Shown here: piece after piece, positions 1-7,672 of the stretch | Position numbering within the stretch: the stretch's first letter is position 1 | How the letters are laid out: the number at the start of each line of letters is the position of its first letter | Source of the DNA: Algoriphagus aestuariicola | GTDB taxonomy: Bacteria; Bacteroidota; Bacteroidia; Cytophagales; Cyclobacteriaceae | DNA length: 64,000 nt | Direction: 5' to 3' | NCBI RefSeq assembly: GCF_017254835.1 | Contig: NZ_JAFKCW010000001.1 | Coordinates: 372,001-436,000, forward strand | Notes under the pieces: model-generated | Seen by the model: the letters and a program-made list of their open reading frames with translations, nothing else | Told to the model about the DNA's origin: nothing | Database searches by the model: none | Made by a program: the position numbers and the translations under genes

Positions 1-1856
1 GCCGTAGCGGCGATGATAAACCCCACGATCAATACGCTCAGTCTAATCAGCAGGATGGAGCTCCCCAAGCGTTTGGTTCGATTTCCGGAATACTTCTGGT
101 CCTTAAGTGAGGCAAAGTAGGCAATGTTGTTCGCCAAGATATAGGAGGCGTAGATCAAGAAGCCGAAGAGCAAAATGCTGCTAAAGGTGAAGCTGGTGGC
201 TCCGAGTTTTCGCTCTTGGGAAAGAAAGCCGGAAACTGTGTCGTATACATAGTCGCTCAGAGCCAGGTTGTGGAGAAAGATGATCACCCAAAAGAAAAGT
301 GCCAAAAACATGAAAAAGCCACGGATTCTACTTTGAATTGCCTTGTAGTCTATGTAGGTGGTAAATGCGTCTGCGTCCCGCTTGTTTTCCACTATTGCGT
401 AGATGATTTCCATGATCACCTTGACGAAAAAGTAAAGGGTAATCGCATGGACAAACCCTACCACTCCGGCTACACTGAGGATTTTGGCGAGGCTAAACCG
501 CCCAAAGATGTTTGCTACGATTCCCAAAATAAGGAATACCATTGTCAGGGTCCGGAGCCGCTTTAAGAAGAATACTTCATTGGGATCTTCCGACTTGAAT
601 TTTTTGGGGATCTGCCAGAGAAGTATCAGCACTGTCAAATTGCCGATCTGAAAGTAGATCCGTTCCTGGTACGCGATTTCCCAGTATAGATTGCTCACGG
701 AGAAAAAAAGGAATACGGCCACGACTATCAACCACTTGACGAAGACATTTGTCGGGAAGGCTTTGTGTATCAAAATCGTGGAGAAAAAAACGAGCAGATA
801 CATGAAAAAGGTCAGTAGCGCTACCGACCCGGTGTCAAACATGAAAAGTACCAACGGGAGCAAAGCCACCATCACGCTGGAAAAAGTTCTCTCGGATAGG
901 AATTTGATCCGGTCGAGGATGACTTTTCCATATTCCTTGTCCTCTTTGATTTTTTTGAGGGTTTGTTTAATCATCAAAAAGCTGACTGCCAATATCAACA
1001 CCGCCAACACGGTGGTGAACAGATCCAAACGCAACTGTCTTAAGAGAAAGAGGTAGTTGATTTTTAAGGAGTCCAGCGTAATGTTGAAGATGCTCTTTGG
1101 GGAAGCGATTTCATAGGATTCCCAGATAAAATTGATTTCCTTTTTGAGTAGGTTTTTTTCCAGAATGGTCCGGTTGATTTCAACATAGCGCAGCAATTCC
1201 ATGATGCCTATGGTGATGGAGCTGAGTTTGGACTGATATCGTGCGGCCTGCAGTTCCTGCCGGTAGATGGTACTGTCCAGTTGATGGATGTTGGCTTTGA
1301 GATTTTCTATTTCTGAAGAATAGGTGGGCAGCAAAAGTGTATCCCTGATTTTGTAAGTGAAAAAATCGTCCGCCTTAATTGCTCCCAACAGGCTGTCAAG
1401 GTATTGCAAGCGATCCAGTCTCACTTGCACAATCCTATCCAGTTCGGCGTTGTTTTCTTCTGTTGACTTCAGGACTCGCAGCAAGGCTGCTACGTATCTG
1501 AAGTTGAATTTGGAATTGGGGTTTTTCGCCCTTTCCCTAATGGAAGCAATGTACCCTTCCATCATGGGAATCTCCTCGGCAAATCTGGAGGTATCCAGCT
1601 TTTCCTCAAGCTCCAGCATGATCTCATTGGCCTGAAGGCTGTAGTTTCTTCCTTTGTAGATTAATTCTTCGAGTGAGGGGGATTTGAGGGATTCCGGGAC
1701 CTCAGGTTGGATAAGCGTGGAGTCTAAAAAAATCAGGCTGTCCTTGGAAGACATCAAAAGACTGTCGGCATTGCTTTTCAACGGACTTTCTTGCGCAAAA
1801 GCTGCCTGGACAAGCAAAAGGAAAAAGAAGAACGGGATCGAAAAATAGTTTTTCAT
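1..1856 (-). CDS. MscS-family mechanosensitive channel, C-terminus beyond window
   Basis: About 618 residues are readable from the ATG at 1856 to the window edge with no stop, so the gene is cut at its C-terminus. The first 20 residues form a signal peptide (MKNYFSIPFFFFLLLVQAAFAQ region). A long periplasmic, helical, charged domain of roughly 200 residues follows, then at least eight hydrophobic segments starting near the RQLRLDLFTTVL stretch. The last visible part (NNIAYFASLKDQ, then GSSILLIRLSVLIVGF) resembles the helices just before the pore helix of large MscS/KefA-like channels in Bacteroidota. The MscS beta-domain itself is not visible, so the family call rests on architecture and these late motifs. 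The expected role is release of solutes through the inner membrane under hypo-osmotic shock. It is divergent from the Hsp20 gene, with about 200 bp between the two starts. Confidence 0.75.
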   Translation of the reverse strand, partial: MKNYFSIPFFFFLLLVQAAFAQESPLKSNADSLLMSSKDSLIFLDSTLIQPEVPESLKSPSLEELIYKGRNYSLQANEIMLELEEKLDTSRFAEEIPMMEGYIASIRERAKNPNSKFNFRYVAALLRVLKSTEENNAELDRIVQVRLDRLQYLDSLLGAIKADDFFTYKIRDTLLLPTYSSEIENLKANIHQLDSTIYRQELQAARYQSKLSSITIGIMELLRYVEINRTILEKNLLKKEINFIWESYEIASPKSIFNITLDSLKINYLFLLRQLRLDLFTTVLAVLILAVSFLMIKQTLKKIKEDKEYGKVILDRIKFLSERTFSSVMVALLPLVLFMFDTGSVALLTFFMYLLVFFSTILIHKAFPTNVFVKWLIVVAVFLFFSVSNLYWEIAYQERIYFQIGNLTVLILLWQIPKKFKSEDPNEVFFLKRLRTLTMVFLILGIVANIFGRFSLAKILSVAGVVGFVHAITLYFFVKVIMEIIYAIVENKRDADAFTTYIDYKAIQSRIRGFFMFLALFFWVIIFLHNLALSDYVYDTVSGFLSQERKLGATSFTFSSILLFGFLIYASYILANNIAYFASLKDQKYSGNRTKRLGSSILLIRLSVLIVGFIIAAT

Positions 1857-2064
1857 CGGGTTGCGATAGGTAACTAAAATTAGGGATTATATCGAATATA
1901 GAAGAAAGGCAGAGAGGCTTGTTTTACTTTTTGGCTAGCCTGGAATAGGACAAATTGACCGTATTTGGTAAAGATGAAGTGGTTTGTGAGACAAAACGGC
2001 CGAAAAATCCTTTTGGAACGAAATTTACAGCTAGGGAGGATGAAAACATTTAACCACAAAAACA

Positions 2065-2493
2065 ATGAAACTCGTGAGATACAATCAACTCGAAAACGAA
2101 AGTCCTATCACTTTCAGCGCTATGCTCGACAGGCTGTTCAATGAATCCCTTGGCTCGTCCTTGAGACAATTCAGCCCCGCCGTGGACATAGCAGAAGACG
2201 AAAAATCCTATGAGATCCAGCTCGCATTGCCGGGGATGAAAAAATCGGATTTCAAGATTGACCTGGTAGATCGCAAGCTCACCGTCTCTGGCGAGCGAAA
2301 GCATCAGGAGAAAAAGGAGGGAAAAAACTTCCATAGCGTAGAAACCCAGTTTGGTTCGTTCAAGCGCTCCTTTTTCCTCCCCGAAGATGTGCTGGAAGAT
2401 CATGTAGAAGCCAGCTATCAGGACGGATTGCTTACCTTGGTTCTCCCGAAAAAGGAGAAAAAGAACAGCAAAGCTGTCATCGAAGTGAAATAG
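2065..2493 (+). CDS. Small heat shock protein, Hsp20/alpha-crystallin family
   Basis: The product is 142 residues, the usual length of bacterial Hsp20 proteins. An alpha-crystallin domain runs from about residue 38 to 132 and ends with the family hallmark A-x-x-x-x-G-L-L-x-L-x-x-P, here ASYQDGLLTLVLPK. The last residues (AVIEVK) give a C-terminal I/V-x-I/V-type tail that family members use for oligomer assembly. It acts as an ATP-independent holdase that keeps unfolding cytoplasmic proteins soluble. No CIRCE element was found upstream. A TTCG-loop terminator directly follows, so it is probably monocistronic, although the DegP protease 170 bp downstream is functionally related. Confidence 0.95.
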   Translation: MKLVRYNQLENESPITFSAMLDRLFNESLGSSLRQFSPAVDIAEDEKSYEIQLALPGMKKSDFKIDLVDRKLTVSGERKHQEKKEGKNFHSVETQFGSFKRSFFLPEDVLEDHVEASYQDGLLTLVLPKKEKKNSKAVIEVK

Positions 2494-2497
2494 ATTG

Positions 2498-2526
2498 GAA
2501 GTGGGTTCGCCCACTTCTTTTTATTT
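2498..2526 (+). terminator. Rho-independent terminator of hsp20
   Basis: Perfect 8-bp stem GAAGTGGG/CCCACTTC (2498-2505 and 2510-2517) with a TTCG tetraloop, followed by a T-rich tail. It starts 5 bp after the hsp20 stop. Confidence 0.9.
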
Positions 2527-2598
2527 AAGGATATCCATTGAAAATATCCAAAAAGCGGTTAAATCTTGTTAATTTGAAGGATTGGATTAATCGCGCGG

Positions 2599-2618
2599 GT
2601 ATAGAATTGAGTCTATAC
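2599..2618. promoter_or_regulatory. Inverted repeat upstream of degP-like gene
   Basis: GTATAGA (2599-2605), a 6-bp spacer and TCTATAC (2612-2618) form a perfect 7-bp inverted repeat, 44 bp before the protease start. There is no T-run after it and it lies upstream of the gene, so an operator is likelier than a terminator. The binding regulator is unknown. Confidence 0.4.
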
Positions 2619-2662
2619 TTTAGAAAATTTGTATTGACAAAATCGAAAATCAGAAAAAAATT

Positions 2663-4165
2663 ATGAGCAAAAGACAGTTCTTTCTGGGCATGCTACTCGC
2701 CGCTATCATCGGTGGAGTGGTGGCCTTGGCGGGTGTAGGTTTTCTGATCAAACCACAAAGCGCCGGAAGTTTTGATGAGAAACAACAAGCCAGTTTTGTA
2801 AACCTCCTATCTGGAGAGGATTTTACGATTCCTGACGGGATCAATTTCGTTGCCTCAGCACAGGTGGTCACCCCAGCGGTCGTCCACGTCAAAAGCCAAA
2901 TCGCTTATACTTCGCGCTCGGAGCGGGATCCCGTTCAGGAGTTTTTTGGATTCCCGGATCCAAGAGGCGATCAGGGTGGCCCAGGCGGCAATATGCCGGT
3001 AAGCTCCGGCTCAGGGGTGATCATCTCCAGCGATGGCTACATCGTCACCAACAATCACGTGGTGGATGGCGCGACCAAAATCGACATTTCGCTTGAAAAC
3101 AATAAACGCTATGAAGCTGCAGTAATCGGAACCGATCCGACGACCGACTTGGCCCTGTTGAAGATCGAGGCAAACAACCTTCCCTTCGTCAGATTTGGCG
3201 ACTCGGATGAGACCAAGATCGGCGAATGGGTGCTGGCAGTGGGGAATCCATTTGATTTGAACTCCACCGTCACTGCAGGGATCATCTCCGCAAAGGCTAG
3301 AAATATCGGTATTCTTAGAAATGTGGAAAACAACCTGCAAATCGAATCTTTTCTCCAGACTGATGCAGTGGTAAACCCTGGCAATTCGGGAGGTGCATTG
3401 GTGAACTTGGCCGGTGAGCTGATCGGTATCAATACCGCAATTGCAACCCGCACAGGTACATTCTCGGGATACTCTTTCGCAGTGCCGAGCACGCTGGTGA
3501 AGAAAGTTATGGACGATCTGATGAAATATGGAGCTGTGCAGAGAGGTCTTCTAGGAGTCCAGATTCAGAGCTTGAGCCCAGAATTGGCGGATTACCTTGA
3601 CAAAACCTTCCCCGTGGAACAAGGTGTCTATGTCGGTGGCGTCAATGAAAATTCCGCTGGTCAAGAGGCTGGTCTGAAAGAAGGCGACATCATCATCGCT
3701 ATAGATGGAAAGAGGGTCAACAACGTAGCCAACCTTCAGGAATTGGTGGCACGAAAACGACCTGGTGACAAAATCGAGGTTGAATACATGCGCGATGGAG
3801 ATACGAAAAAGGCCAACGCGACATTGAAGAATTTCTCCGGAGACACCAATATCGTCAAGCGGGAGGTTCCCAAAACCTATACCTTTGAAGGCATCCAGTT
3901 TGAGGAGCTCAAAGAGCAGGTGAAGGATGATCTGAAAATCTCCGGTGGTGCTGTGATCAAAATGAACAGCAATGAAAACTGGAGAAAGGCTGGCGCCAGA
4001 AACGGATTCATCATCACCTCGGTCATCTCTGACAGCGGCAGAACCCGAATCAACAGCGCCCAGGATATGATTGATTTCCTCGAAAGCAACAACGGAGCGG
4101 AGATCGTGATCTTGGGGATGTTCCCTGACGGTACGGAATATTACTTTGAAGTAGAGGGGAATTGA
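2663..4165 (+). CDS. degP: DegP/HtrA-type periplasmic serine protease
   Basis: 500 residues. An N-terminal hydrophobic segment (about residues 7-29) exports or anchors the protein to the periplasm. The trypsin-like domain carries the complete triad: His132 in TNNHVVDG, Asp162 in TTDLALLK and Ser242 in NPGNSGGAL. A first PDZ domain spans about 290-385 (RGLLGVQIQ to NATLKN) and contains the typical GLKEGDIIIAIDG loop. A second, more divergent PDZ covers about 405-500. Length and order match HtrA/DegP/DegQ (protease, PDZ, PDZ). The enzyme degrades or refolds misfolded envelope proteins. It follows hsp20, so two quality-control genes sit side by side, though a terminator and an inverted repeat between them imply separate promoters. 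DegP versus DegQ cannot be decided from sequence alone. Confidence 0.95.
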   Translation: MSKRQFFLGMLLAAIIGGVVALAGVGFLIKPQSAGSFDEKQQASFVNLLSGEDFTIPDGINFVASAQVVTPAVVHVKSQIAYTSRSERDPVQEFFGFPDPRGDQGGPGGNMPVSSGSGVIISSDGYIVTNNHVVDGATKIDISLENNKRYEAAVIGTDPTTDLALLKIEANNLPFVRFGDSDETKIGEWVLAVGNPFDLNSTVTAGIISAKARNIGILRNVENNLQIESFLQTDAVVNPGNSGGALVNLAGELIGINTAIATRTGTFSGYSFAVPSTLVKKVMDDLMKYGAVQRGLLGVQIQSLSPELADYLDKTFPVEQGVYVGGVNENSAGQEAGLKEGDIIIAIDGKRVNNVANLQELVARKRPGDKIEVEYMRDGDTKKANATLKNFSGDTNIVKREVPKTYTFEGIQFEELKEQVKDDLKISGGAVIKMNSNENWRKAGARNGFIITSVISDSGRTRINSAQDMIDFLESNNGAEIVILGMFPDGTEYYFEVEGN

Positions 4166-4183
4166 TTCGTCAAAACTTATGGG

Positions 4184-4209
4184 AAAGCCGGAGTGATCCG
4201 GCTTTTTTT
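4184..4209 (+). terminator. Rho-independent terminator of degP-like gene
   Basis: AAAGCCGGA (4184-4192), loop GTGA, TCCGGCTTT (4197-4205), running into a T-run. Perfect 9-bp stem, 18 bp after the protease stop. Confidence 0.92.
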
Positions 4210-4254
4210 ATGCTCGCTTTTTTCTAGTTTAAGGGCTTTTAAACCTAAAATGAC

Positions 4255-5532
4255 ATGAAGAAACGAGTTTTGTCTGGATTGGCCCTTCTTGCAGTAGCCA
4301 GCCAGCTTTCCTTTTCACAGACCCTATCAGACCCAGGCAAAAATCCAGTTCCGGGTATTTCCCAAGAGCGGGTCGCTAGACTGGATGCTATGCTTGAGGA
4401 AGCCATGCAAAAAGACCAGGTGCCCGGTATGGTCGCCATGGTAGTGAAGGACGGAAAGATCGTCTACCACTCTGCGAAGGGGTTGGCGGATGTGGAGTCT
4501 GGCAAGGCAATGGAGAAAAATTCCATCTTTCGCATAGCTTCCCAGACTAAGGCTATTACCTCCACGGCGGTCATGATCCTTTGGGAAGAGGGAAAAATCA
4601 GGCTGGATGAACCCATTTCCAAGTATATCCCAGAGTTTAAAAACCCCCAGGTTTTGGCCAATTTCCGCTACGCGGACACGACCTATGCCACCAAGCCCAG
4701 CAGCAAGGAGATTACCATACGTCATCTCCTGACCCATACTTCCGGCTTGGGCTATGGGGTGATAGACGGAGACGAGCGGATGAGGATGATCTACCACAAG
4801 GCAGGCGTGGTTGATCTTTTTACTACCGAAAAGGTGACCATTGGAGAAAGCGTGAAGCGTCTGGCCAAGCTCCCGCTCCATCACGAGCCGGGGACTAAAT
4901 ACACGTATAGCGAGGGACTGGATGTATTGGGCTACCTTGTGGAGGTAGTGAGCGGAAAACCCTTTGACGTCTTTTTGAAAGAAAGGATTTTTGATCCCTT
5001 GGGCATGAACGATACCAGGTTCTATCTGAGCGAAGCCCAAGCGCCGAGATTGGTGACCGTGCATACCAGAAAAGATGGCAAGTGGGCTTCCTATCCCGTG
5101 ACTTTTTACGATCCGGCTTATCCGAAAACCGGAGCAAAGGCTTTCTTCTCTGGAGGAGCAGGCCTATCGAGTACTACAGAAGACTATGCAAAATTCCTTC
5201 AGATGTACCTCAACGGCGGCGTGTATGACGGCAAGAGAATCCTCAGCCCAACCACCATCAGCACCATCATGAGCAATCAGGTCGGAGACCTACTGGGAGA
5301 TGGTGGAAAGGACTATGGCTTGGCCTTCGGACTGGTGGATGAAAAAGGCGTTGCTATGGGTGGCTTGGGCAGCAAGGGCACATTCGACTGGGGAGGCTAT
5401 TTCAATACCCAATATTTTGCAGACCCGCAGACCAAAGTGATCGGCCTGATCTTCAAGCAGACTTCCGGTGCCGGCAACGGAGACGAAACTGGCTGGAAAT
5501 TCCGACAGATGGTCTTTTCGCTGATAGAATAA
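4255..5532 (+). CDS. Serine hydrolase, beta-lactamase class C / esterase family
   Basis: 425 residues with a signal peptide (about 1-21, cleaving near LSFSQ). The beta-lactamase/transpeptidase fold is marked by the S-x-x-K nucleophile motif at 96-99 (SQTK in FRIASQTKAITS), HLLTHTSGLGYG at about 157-168, and a Y-S-E motif at 218-220 where class C enzymes usually have Y-x-N. The third element resembles KGTFDWGGYF near the C-terminus, in place of K-T-G. Length agrees with the PF00144 family. These periplasmic enzymes act as esterases, D-aminopeptidases or peptidoglycan-modifying enzymes, and substrate cannot be read from sequence. The altered second motif argues against a classical resistance beta-lactamase. 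It is a single gene between terminators. Confidence 0.9.
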   Translation: MKKRVLSGLALLAVASQLSFSQTLSDPGKNPVPGISQERVARLDAMLEEAMQKDQVPGMVAMVVKDGKIVYHSAKGLADVESGKAMEKNSIFRIASQTKAITSTAVMILWEEGKIRLDEPISKYIPEFKNPQVLANFRYADTTYATKPSSKEITIRHLLTHTSGLGYGVIDGDERMRMIYHKAGVVDLFTTEKVTIGESVKRLAKLPLHHEPGTKYTYSEGLDVLGYLVEVVSGKPFDVFLKERIFDPLGMNDTRFYLSEAQAPRLVTVHTRKDGKWASYPVTFYDPAYPKTGAKAFFSGGAGLSSTTEDYAKFLQMYLNGGVYDGKRILSPTTISTIMSNQVGDLLGDGGKDYGLAFGLVDEKGVAMGGLGSKGTFDWGGYFNTQYFADPQTKVIGLIFKQTSGAGNGDETGWKFRQMVFSLIE

Positions 5533-5543
5533 TGAGAATAAAC

Positions 5544-5567
5544 TAAAGGGGGCAAGCGCTCCCTTTT
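5544..5567. terminator. Shared terminator between convergent genes
   Basis: AAAGGG and CCCTTT arms around a GC-rich core, followed by T's on the plus strand and preceded by A's (T's on the minus strand). It fills the 36-bp gap between the plus-strand hydrolase and the minus-strand phosphatase. Confidence 0.65.
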
Positions 5568-5568
5568 T

Positions 5569-6225
5569 CTATTTTAACATAGGGATTATTTCAGTGAAAT
5601 CGGAAAACGCAGCCGTGCAGCCCATTTCGATCAGTTCCTTTCGGGTATGGGATGTGGCGATACCGATTACCGTGAGTCCCGCCGCCAAAGCCGAGCGGAT
5701 GCCTCCACCCGAATCTTCAAAAACAAGACATTCCTCTTTTTTCAAACCTGTTTTTTCCAAACACTTAAAGAAAATCTCGGGGTTCGGCTTTCCTTTGAAT
5801 ACCTCATGCCCCCCGGTGATGGTTTGGAAGAAGTCGCGGATGCCAAGCCCGTCCAAGGTAAAATCTATGTTGTTTTGATCCCCCATTGTAGCCAGGTGGA
5901 TGGATATTTTACGGCTTTGCAATGCTTTCAGAAAAGCAGTTAGGCCTGGCACTTCCCTCAACTGGGATCGACAGATCGTTCGATAGATGGTTTCCTTTTC
6001 CTCACCCAGTTCCGCTCTTTTTTGCAGGGACTTTTCATGCGGGAAAAATTTTGCGATCATTTCATGTATGGTGCCGTGGTTTTGGGCATGAAAGTCTTCC
6101 GGACGGAGATGGATGCCGTGGTTTCCCAAGAACCGCAACCAAGCTTCCTGGTGAAATGGAATACTGTCTGTCAAGGTGCCATCCATGTCAAATAGTACGG
6201 CTCGGACTTCTTTGGGAAAAATCAT
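5569..6225 (-). CDS. HAD-superfamily phosphatase, beta-phosphoglucomutase-like
   Basis: 218 residues, a normal length for subfamily IA HAD enzymes. Motif I is DMDGTLTDS, with nucleophile Asp13 and acid/base Asp15. Between motifs I and II is the four-helix cap typical of beta-phosphoglucomutase-like enzymes (about 20-85). Motif II is in HLATMGDQNN, motif III is the Lys in FKGKPNPEIF, and motif IV is FEDSGGG. GKPNPEIFFKCLEKTGLKKEECLVFEDS-type sequence is characteristic of sugar-phosphate phosphatases and PgmB. The reaction is either dephosphorylation or isomerisation of a small sugar phosphate. No partner gene is adjacent, and the ATG at 6225 is the only reasonable start. Confidence 0.9.
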   Translation of the reverse strand: MIFPKEVRAVLFDMDGTLTDSIPFHQEAWLRFLGNHGIHLRPEDFHAQNHGTIHEMIAKFFPHEKSLQKRAELGEEKETIYRTICRSQLREVPGLTAFLKALQSRKISIHLATMGDQNNIDFTLDGLGIRDFFQTITGGHEVFKGKPNPEIFFKCLEKTGLKKEECLVFEDSGGGIRSALAAGLTVIGIATSHTRKELIEMGCTAAFSDFTEIIPMLK

Positions 6226-6407
6226 GAATGGGTAGTTTTAGAGCCTCGTGAGGCAGGAAAAATCTAAAAATACAAAATCAGGATGGACTGAAAGATTCCT
6301 TTTCGGATTTTGGGATGCAATGGCACAGGCGTTCTGAATATATGGGGATTGAATCGGATAGCTGCTTGATTTTCAGTAAATTTTAGAATGCCAAACTCTA
6401 AAACATC

Positions 6408-7091
6408 ATGAACAAACGTGATTTCCTAAAAAAGACCTTGGCGAGCTTTGGCTCCATTGTCGCGCTGCCGGTGTTGGCTGGGACAGGGTCCTCCGTCAAT
6501 AACGGCGATGAATCCATAGCCTGCGAAGTTTCGCCACGCGAAACCCGGGGGCCGTTTCCGATCAAGTCTCCCGCGGAACTCTTGCGGGCGAATATCGTCT
6601 CTGACCGGCAGGGCGTCGCTTTATTGATCAATCTGCAAGTGCAAGCCCAAGGCGACACTTGTACGCCACTATCCGGCGCACAGGTGGATATCTGGCATTG
6701 TGATGCCGAAGGGCATTATTCGGAATACGGCGGTGTCCGGCTTCAGGAAAAAGACTATACAAAGGTATCATTTCTCCGAGGGAGACAGACCACTGATGAA
6801 AATGGCCAAGTTTCGTTTATCAGCATCTTTCCGGGATGGTACCCTGGACGTGCCCCGCATCTCCATGTTGATGTTTTGAAAAATGACGAAATCCTTCTCA
6901 GCACCCAGATAGCCTTTCCGGAAGAAAGCACGGCGGCAGTCTATGCCAGTCGGGGATACCAAGGCAAAGAAGATACCCCAAATGAAAGAGATGGAGTGTT
7001 CAGGAACAGTCTCGCTGGGAATATGGCCGACTCAGTCACTGGTAACGTACAAGATGGCTACACGCTTAGCAAAGTGATCACCGTGGGCTAA
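6408..7091 (+). CDS. Exported intradiol ring-cleavage dioxygenase-like protein
   Basis: 227 residues. The N-terminus (MNKRDFLKKTLASFGSIVALPVLAG) is an export signal of the kind found on Tat-like 'DFLKK' proteins, but without an intact twin arginine. The core matches the protocatechuate 3,4-dioxygenase fold, and all four expected Fe(III) ligands are present: Tyr104 (EGHYSEYGG), Tyr145 (FPGWYPGR), His151 and His153 (PHLHVDV). It would open an aromatic ring between two hydroxyls if it acts like its cytoplasmic relatives. No aromatic-degradation genes are nearby, and exported homologues in Bacteroidota have no settled substrate. It is monocistronic, with 69 bp to the next gene. Confidence 0.85.
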   Translation: MNKRDFLKKTLASFGSIVALPVLAGTGSSVNNGDESIACEVSPRETRGPFPIKSPAELLRANIVSDRQGVALLINLQVQAQGDTCTPLSGAQVDIWHCDAEGHYSEYGGVRLQEKDYTKVSFLRGRQTTDENGQVSFISIFPGWYPGRAPHLHVDVLKNDEILLSTQIAFPEESTAAVYASRGYQGKEDTPNERDGVFRNSLAGNMADSVTGNVQDGYTLSKVITVG

Positions 7092-7160
7092 AGTAGGGAT
7101 TACTGAGTTTTTTCTCGACTCTTAAACCATTTTACGTTTTTTTGCCTAAATTTTACGCTT

Positions 7161-7553
7161 ATGAAGCAGGCCATTCTATTGATTTTTCTAATTGCAGTAT
7201 CGAGCTGCACTGACTTGGATGGAAGCCCAACGCTCAGCGAATTGGAGGGCAAATGGGTGGATCAGGAGACCAAAACGGATACACTTGAGTTTATCCGGCT
7301 GGAGGATGGAAGTGCTCTATTGCGGTTGGGTAGGGGACGTGAGCTTAGAAACGGATACGATCTGCCTAAAATTGGTGCGGGGCTTTACCGATTTGAATTG
7401 AAGGTGAAAAGCATTTCTCTTCACTACTCGATTTCGAGCGACTCGAGGTTTAATGAATACTTTTTCGAGCAAAGGGGCTCCAGACTAGAAATCGGGAGAT
7501 TCTATGAATCGGAAAACGATGATCCAGTCTTGACTTTCAAGAAGATAGATTGA
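7161..7553 (+). CDS. Small putative lipoprotein, unknown function
   Basis: 130 residues. The signal peptide ends in a lipobox (AVSSC, Cys16), so it is probably anchored in the outer membrane or periplasmic face. After the Cys comes LSELEGKWVDQETKTDTLEF, an opening typical of lipocalin-like small lipoproteins that start with a 'G-x-W' turn, and the rest is predicted mainly beta-strand. I do not recognise a named family. It could be cotranscribed with the dioxygenase-like gene 69 bp upstream. Confidence 0.7.
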   Translation: MKQAILLIFLIAVSSCTDLDGSPTLSELEGKWVDQETKTDTLEFIRLEDGSALLRLGRGRELRNGYDLPKIGAGLYRFELKVKSISLHYSISSDSRFNEYFFEQRGSRLEIGRFYESENDDPVLTFKKID

Positions 7554-7672
7554 TAGGTTGGCTCTTCCAACTCGGGAGATCGTGAGTTCAACTAGCAGGG
7601 ATGCTGTCAATTGCTAGATTATTGTCGCAAAGAGGGACTTGAGCACTTCAACTTTTCGCTTCCTTTGGTGTT

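Noticed and set aside
7554-7672. tRNA-like GAGTTCAAC stretch
   Set aside because: No acceptor or anticodon stems could be drawn around it.
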